Made by a program: the position numbers and the translations under genes. 22,414 bases of DNA from Rodentolepis nana (taxonomy: Eukaryota; Platyhelminthes; Cestoda; Cyclophyllidea; Hymenolepididae): NCBI GenBank assembly GCA_900617975.1, contig UZAE01012170.1, positions 1-22,414 on the forward strand, read 5' to 3'. Shown in pieces: positions 20,446-22,414 of this stretch. Below the pieces are notes generated by a model, which searched no databases, had not been told where the DNA came from, and saw nothing but the letters and a program-made list of their open reading frames with translations. Every line of letters begins with the position of its first letter. Positions within the stretch are counted from its first letter, which is position 1.

Positions 20446-21397
20446 CACTCCACAGTTTACGAGAAGCGATGTTGAGCACCATTTTTATCTTATAATTTAC
20501 CCTTCTAACTATTTATTCTACAATTTACTTACCAAATTTCGCATCAGCAATAAAGCCATTACTCTGAATAGCTTGAAGTACATTTTTTGATAAACATTTG
20601 GACTCATGAACAGAAAAATGGATCAATGAGAATTGGGGAGGGGGGGGGGGAGTGGAGTGGAGTGGAAATTTGCGGAATTATTTTCATCATTTTGTGCACT
20701 TAGGAGTTCATAGGAGAGCCTTCCGAATTCCGAAAGTTAGATTTCAGGCTCTTAATTGAGTTCATTTCTATGATTTTCAAAGCGATTTAAGAGTTTATTA
20801 AATTAAAATATCGATTATGTCATTTCGAACATGCACTTTGTAGAGTTTACTGAAAAGTGCTGTTTAGCCAATTAATATCCTCGTGTGGAATTTTAAAACT
20901 CCATATTTAAAAAAAAAACACTTTATAAACAGAAAAACAAGATGGGACGAAAAAATTCTAATTGCACTTACGTTTTGTAAAAATTGTGAATTCAAAGTTA
21001 TTATAGGTTTATCATTCTTTAATTTAAACTTGGTTACTATCGAATGTCTGATGCGTGTTTTCACAAGTTGCTTCAAAGATATGTTGGTTAAAAATAATTG
21101 AGCAAGGTTTGATTAATTTATCCCCGACTCCACAGAGTATTCAGAAATTACAAATTCGACTCTCATTGACGCATAAATGACTTACTGTATTGATAAAACT
21201 TGGATAGGAGAGACGTATTGGAATTTTATCATCAGGTTTTTATTACTTTAAAGAAAGTACGAATAACTTTCCACATGAATAGGTATCATGATGTTTACAT
21301 TTTCAAGAACGTGCTTTAAATCGTCAGTGAATTAGGAATTTGAGAAACCGGCTACTGTAACTCAGAAATAGTGATAGATCATTAGGGAATTGTATGC
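20446..21397. other. Gap with a G-tract and GGAGT repeat
   Basis: At about 20635-20665 a G-rich run is followed by three to four GGAGT units. No gene recognised elsewhere in the stretch. Confidence 0.4.
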
Positions 21398-21583
21398 TTC
21401 AAGTGACTGAAATACAAAATCGCATGGGCATTCGAACAATTTGGACGGAGGGGTCGTGAGTGCAGAGATCTCTCAACCAACCAGTGAACCATAGTCAATG
21501 CATCGTAGAATAGCCTCAGTTGCATTTCAATGACTAAGCTTTGTGCCAGAGTTCTATTAGTCGTGATGAGCACTATTCACTCC
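21398..21583 (-). repeat. Dispersed repeat family B, copy 2
   Basis: This is the inverted partner of 20269-20445. It retains GTTCGAATGCCCATGCGATT on the minus strand, plus an A-box-like TGGTTCACTGGTTGG about 65 nt before it. The repeat may continue beyond the SINE at 21609-21914, since GAGATTAGCT on the minus strand near 21940 resembles GAGAAATTAGCT near 20248. Confidence 0.45.
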
Positions 21584-21608
21584 ATATGTCCTGTTTTCAA
21601 TGATAACG

Positions 21609-21914
21609 CATTTATTTATTTATATCAAATGGCAGGCGTTGTGAAAGTTGCAGGCATCACAGAGGAGGAGGAACATCAAAGTGAAATAAGTCAAGAGGGA
21701 TAGTGGGGACAGAAGAAAGTTTCAAAGATGTAAAAGAGACAGACACAAAAGTGGAAAATGGTGAGGTGAGAACTGTGGAAGTAGTCGAATATGACATACA
21801 GTGGGGTGAGGGTAGTTAGAAGTCAGAAGTCAACTGCCAGTTAATAGACTTTTTGCCGTATGAGTATATGTTCCGCAGGGTTCACCACGTGGATGTAAGT
21901 CTATCGCACACCCC
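21609..21914 (-). mobile_element. SINE-like retroelement, copy 4 (full length)
   Basis: Flanked by TCAATGATAACG at 21597-21608 and TCAATGATAGCG at 21915-21926, a 12-bp target-site duplication with one mismatch. The minus-strand tail is ATAAATAAATAAAT, the best-preserved (ATAA)n tail of the four. It has a roughly 20-bp internal deletion near the 3' end compared with copies 1 and 2. Confidence 0.82.
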
Positions 21915-21926
21915 TCAATGATAGCG

Positions 21927-22414
21927 TTGAGGTAGCTTATAGCTAATCTCGAGAGTATGTTTGTACCAAGGAATTTTGCCAAAGAAGATTGTTGAGGTGT
22001 TGTCTTGACTTATTTGAGCAGTATTTACAGGAAAACAAAGAGTAGGAGTAAAGCTCTTTGAGTCCCTCCTTCATGAGAACATTTCAACCCAAATAACTCG
22101 ACATGATTCACTTTAAGGAGATCAAGTTTGTTGAAAACCTGTTAGGTTCTAAACTTTCTTCAACTTCATCTTCTCAGTAGGACAAAAGAGGTTGAACTTT
22201 GTAAGAGAGTAAAGTTCCTATCAAATGTGAAACTGTTTATAGAAGTGGACCTTAATGAGGTCAGCTGAAACACTGAACCTCAAATTCACGTCCAAACACA
22301 TTTAGTCCACTATGTTTAGAATGAGGGATTTAAGCTAAAATTTTAAGAAAAGCGTTCTCTTATTGAATGCGATGAGTTGACGAAGGTAACAGCGATTTTT
22401 CAACGGCAATACAT
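21927..22414. other. Window end, nothing identified
   Basis: No open frame, repeat copy or RNA gene that I can support. Confidence 0.4.

Noticed and set aside
20864..21101. Overlapping 70- and 72-residue frames on both strands
   Set aside because: AT-rich antisense pair with no domain and no splice signals; chance frames.
1..22414. CRISPR arrays, bacterial operons, rRNA or intact tRNA genes, spliced-leader RNA gene, hammerhead ribozyme
   Set aside because: I scanned for direct-repeat arrays, SL-like sequences and the CTGATGA core and found nothing convincing. All clear genes are eukaryotic with introns.

Overview
This window looks like the nuclear genome of a parasitic flatworm, most likely a tapeworm (Cestoda). 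I name no species. Five clear eukaryotic housekeeping or cilium genes are present: METTL6, TSR3, NDUFAF5, IFT56/TTC26 and a lamin B receptor-like gene. A RAD51AP1-like gene and a gene built like a flatworm micro-exon gene (MEG) are also present. DNA is AT-rich. GT-AG introns fall in two size groups: about 35-48 nt and about 65-77 nt. As I recall, such a bimodal pattern is reported for tapeworm genomes.

Layout. About 296-2641 (+): TATA box, signal-peptide exon, two symmetric 57-nt phase-1 exons, a possible 21-nt exon and a hydrophobic terminal exon. Its introns hold duplicated and decayed exon units and a SINE. 2642-7433: gene-poor, with two more SINE copies, a solo-LTR-like block and one weak two-exon candidate. 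7434-7970 (+): RAD51AP1-like gene. It converges on METTL6 (-, 8138-9456, first exon not found). TSR3 (-, 10625-11585) and NDUFAF5 (+, 11853-14367) diverge from a 267-bp gap. NDUFAF5 converges with intronless IFT56 (-, 14462-16126) across 94 bp. A 1.7-kb AT-rich gap separates IFT56 from LBR (+, 17827-19716). 19717-22414 has no gene I can support. It holds a diverged inverted repeat pair and a fourth SINE.

The housekeeping genes do not form one pathway: tRNA m3C methylation, 18S rRNA aminocarboxypropylation, complex I assembly, intraflagellar transport, nuclear envelope and homologous recombination. They show compact head-to-head and tail-to-tail packing. The most interesting items are: the MEG-like locus; a roughly 310-330-bp SINE family with target-site duplications, an (ATAA)n-type tail and a conserved 5' hairpin; an LBR whose reductase domain natively carries Asp where human N547 sits; and a minimal RAD51AP1 that keeps the C-terminal RAD51-binding motif.
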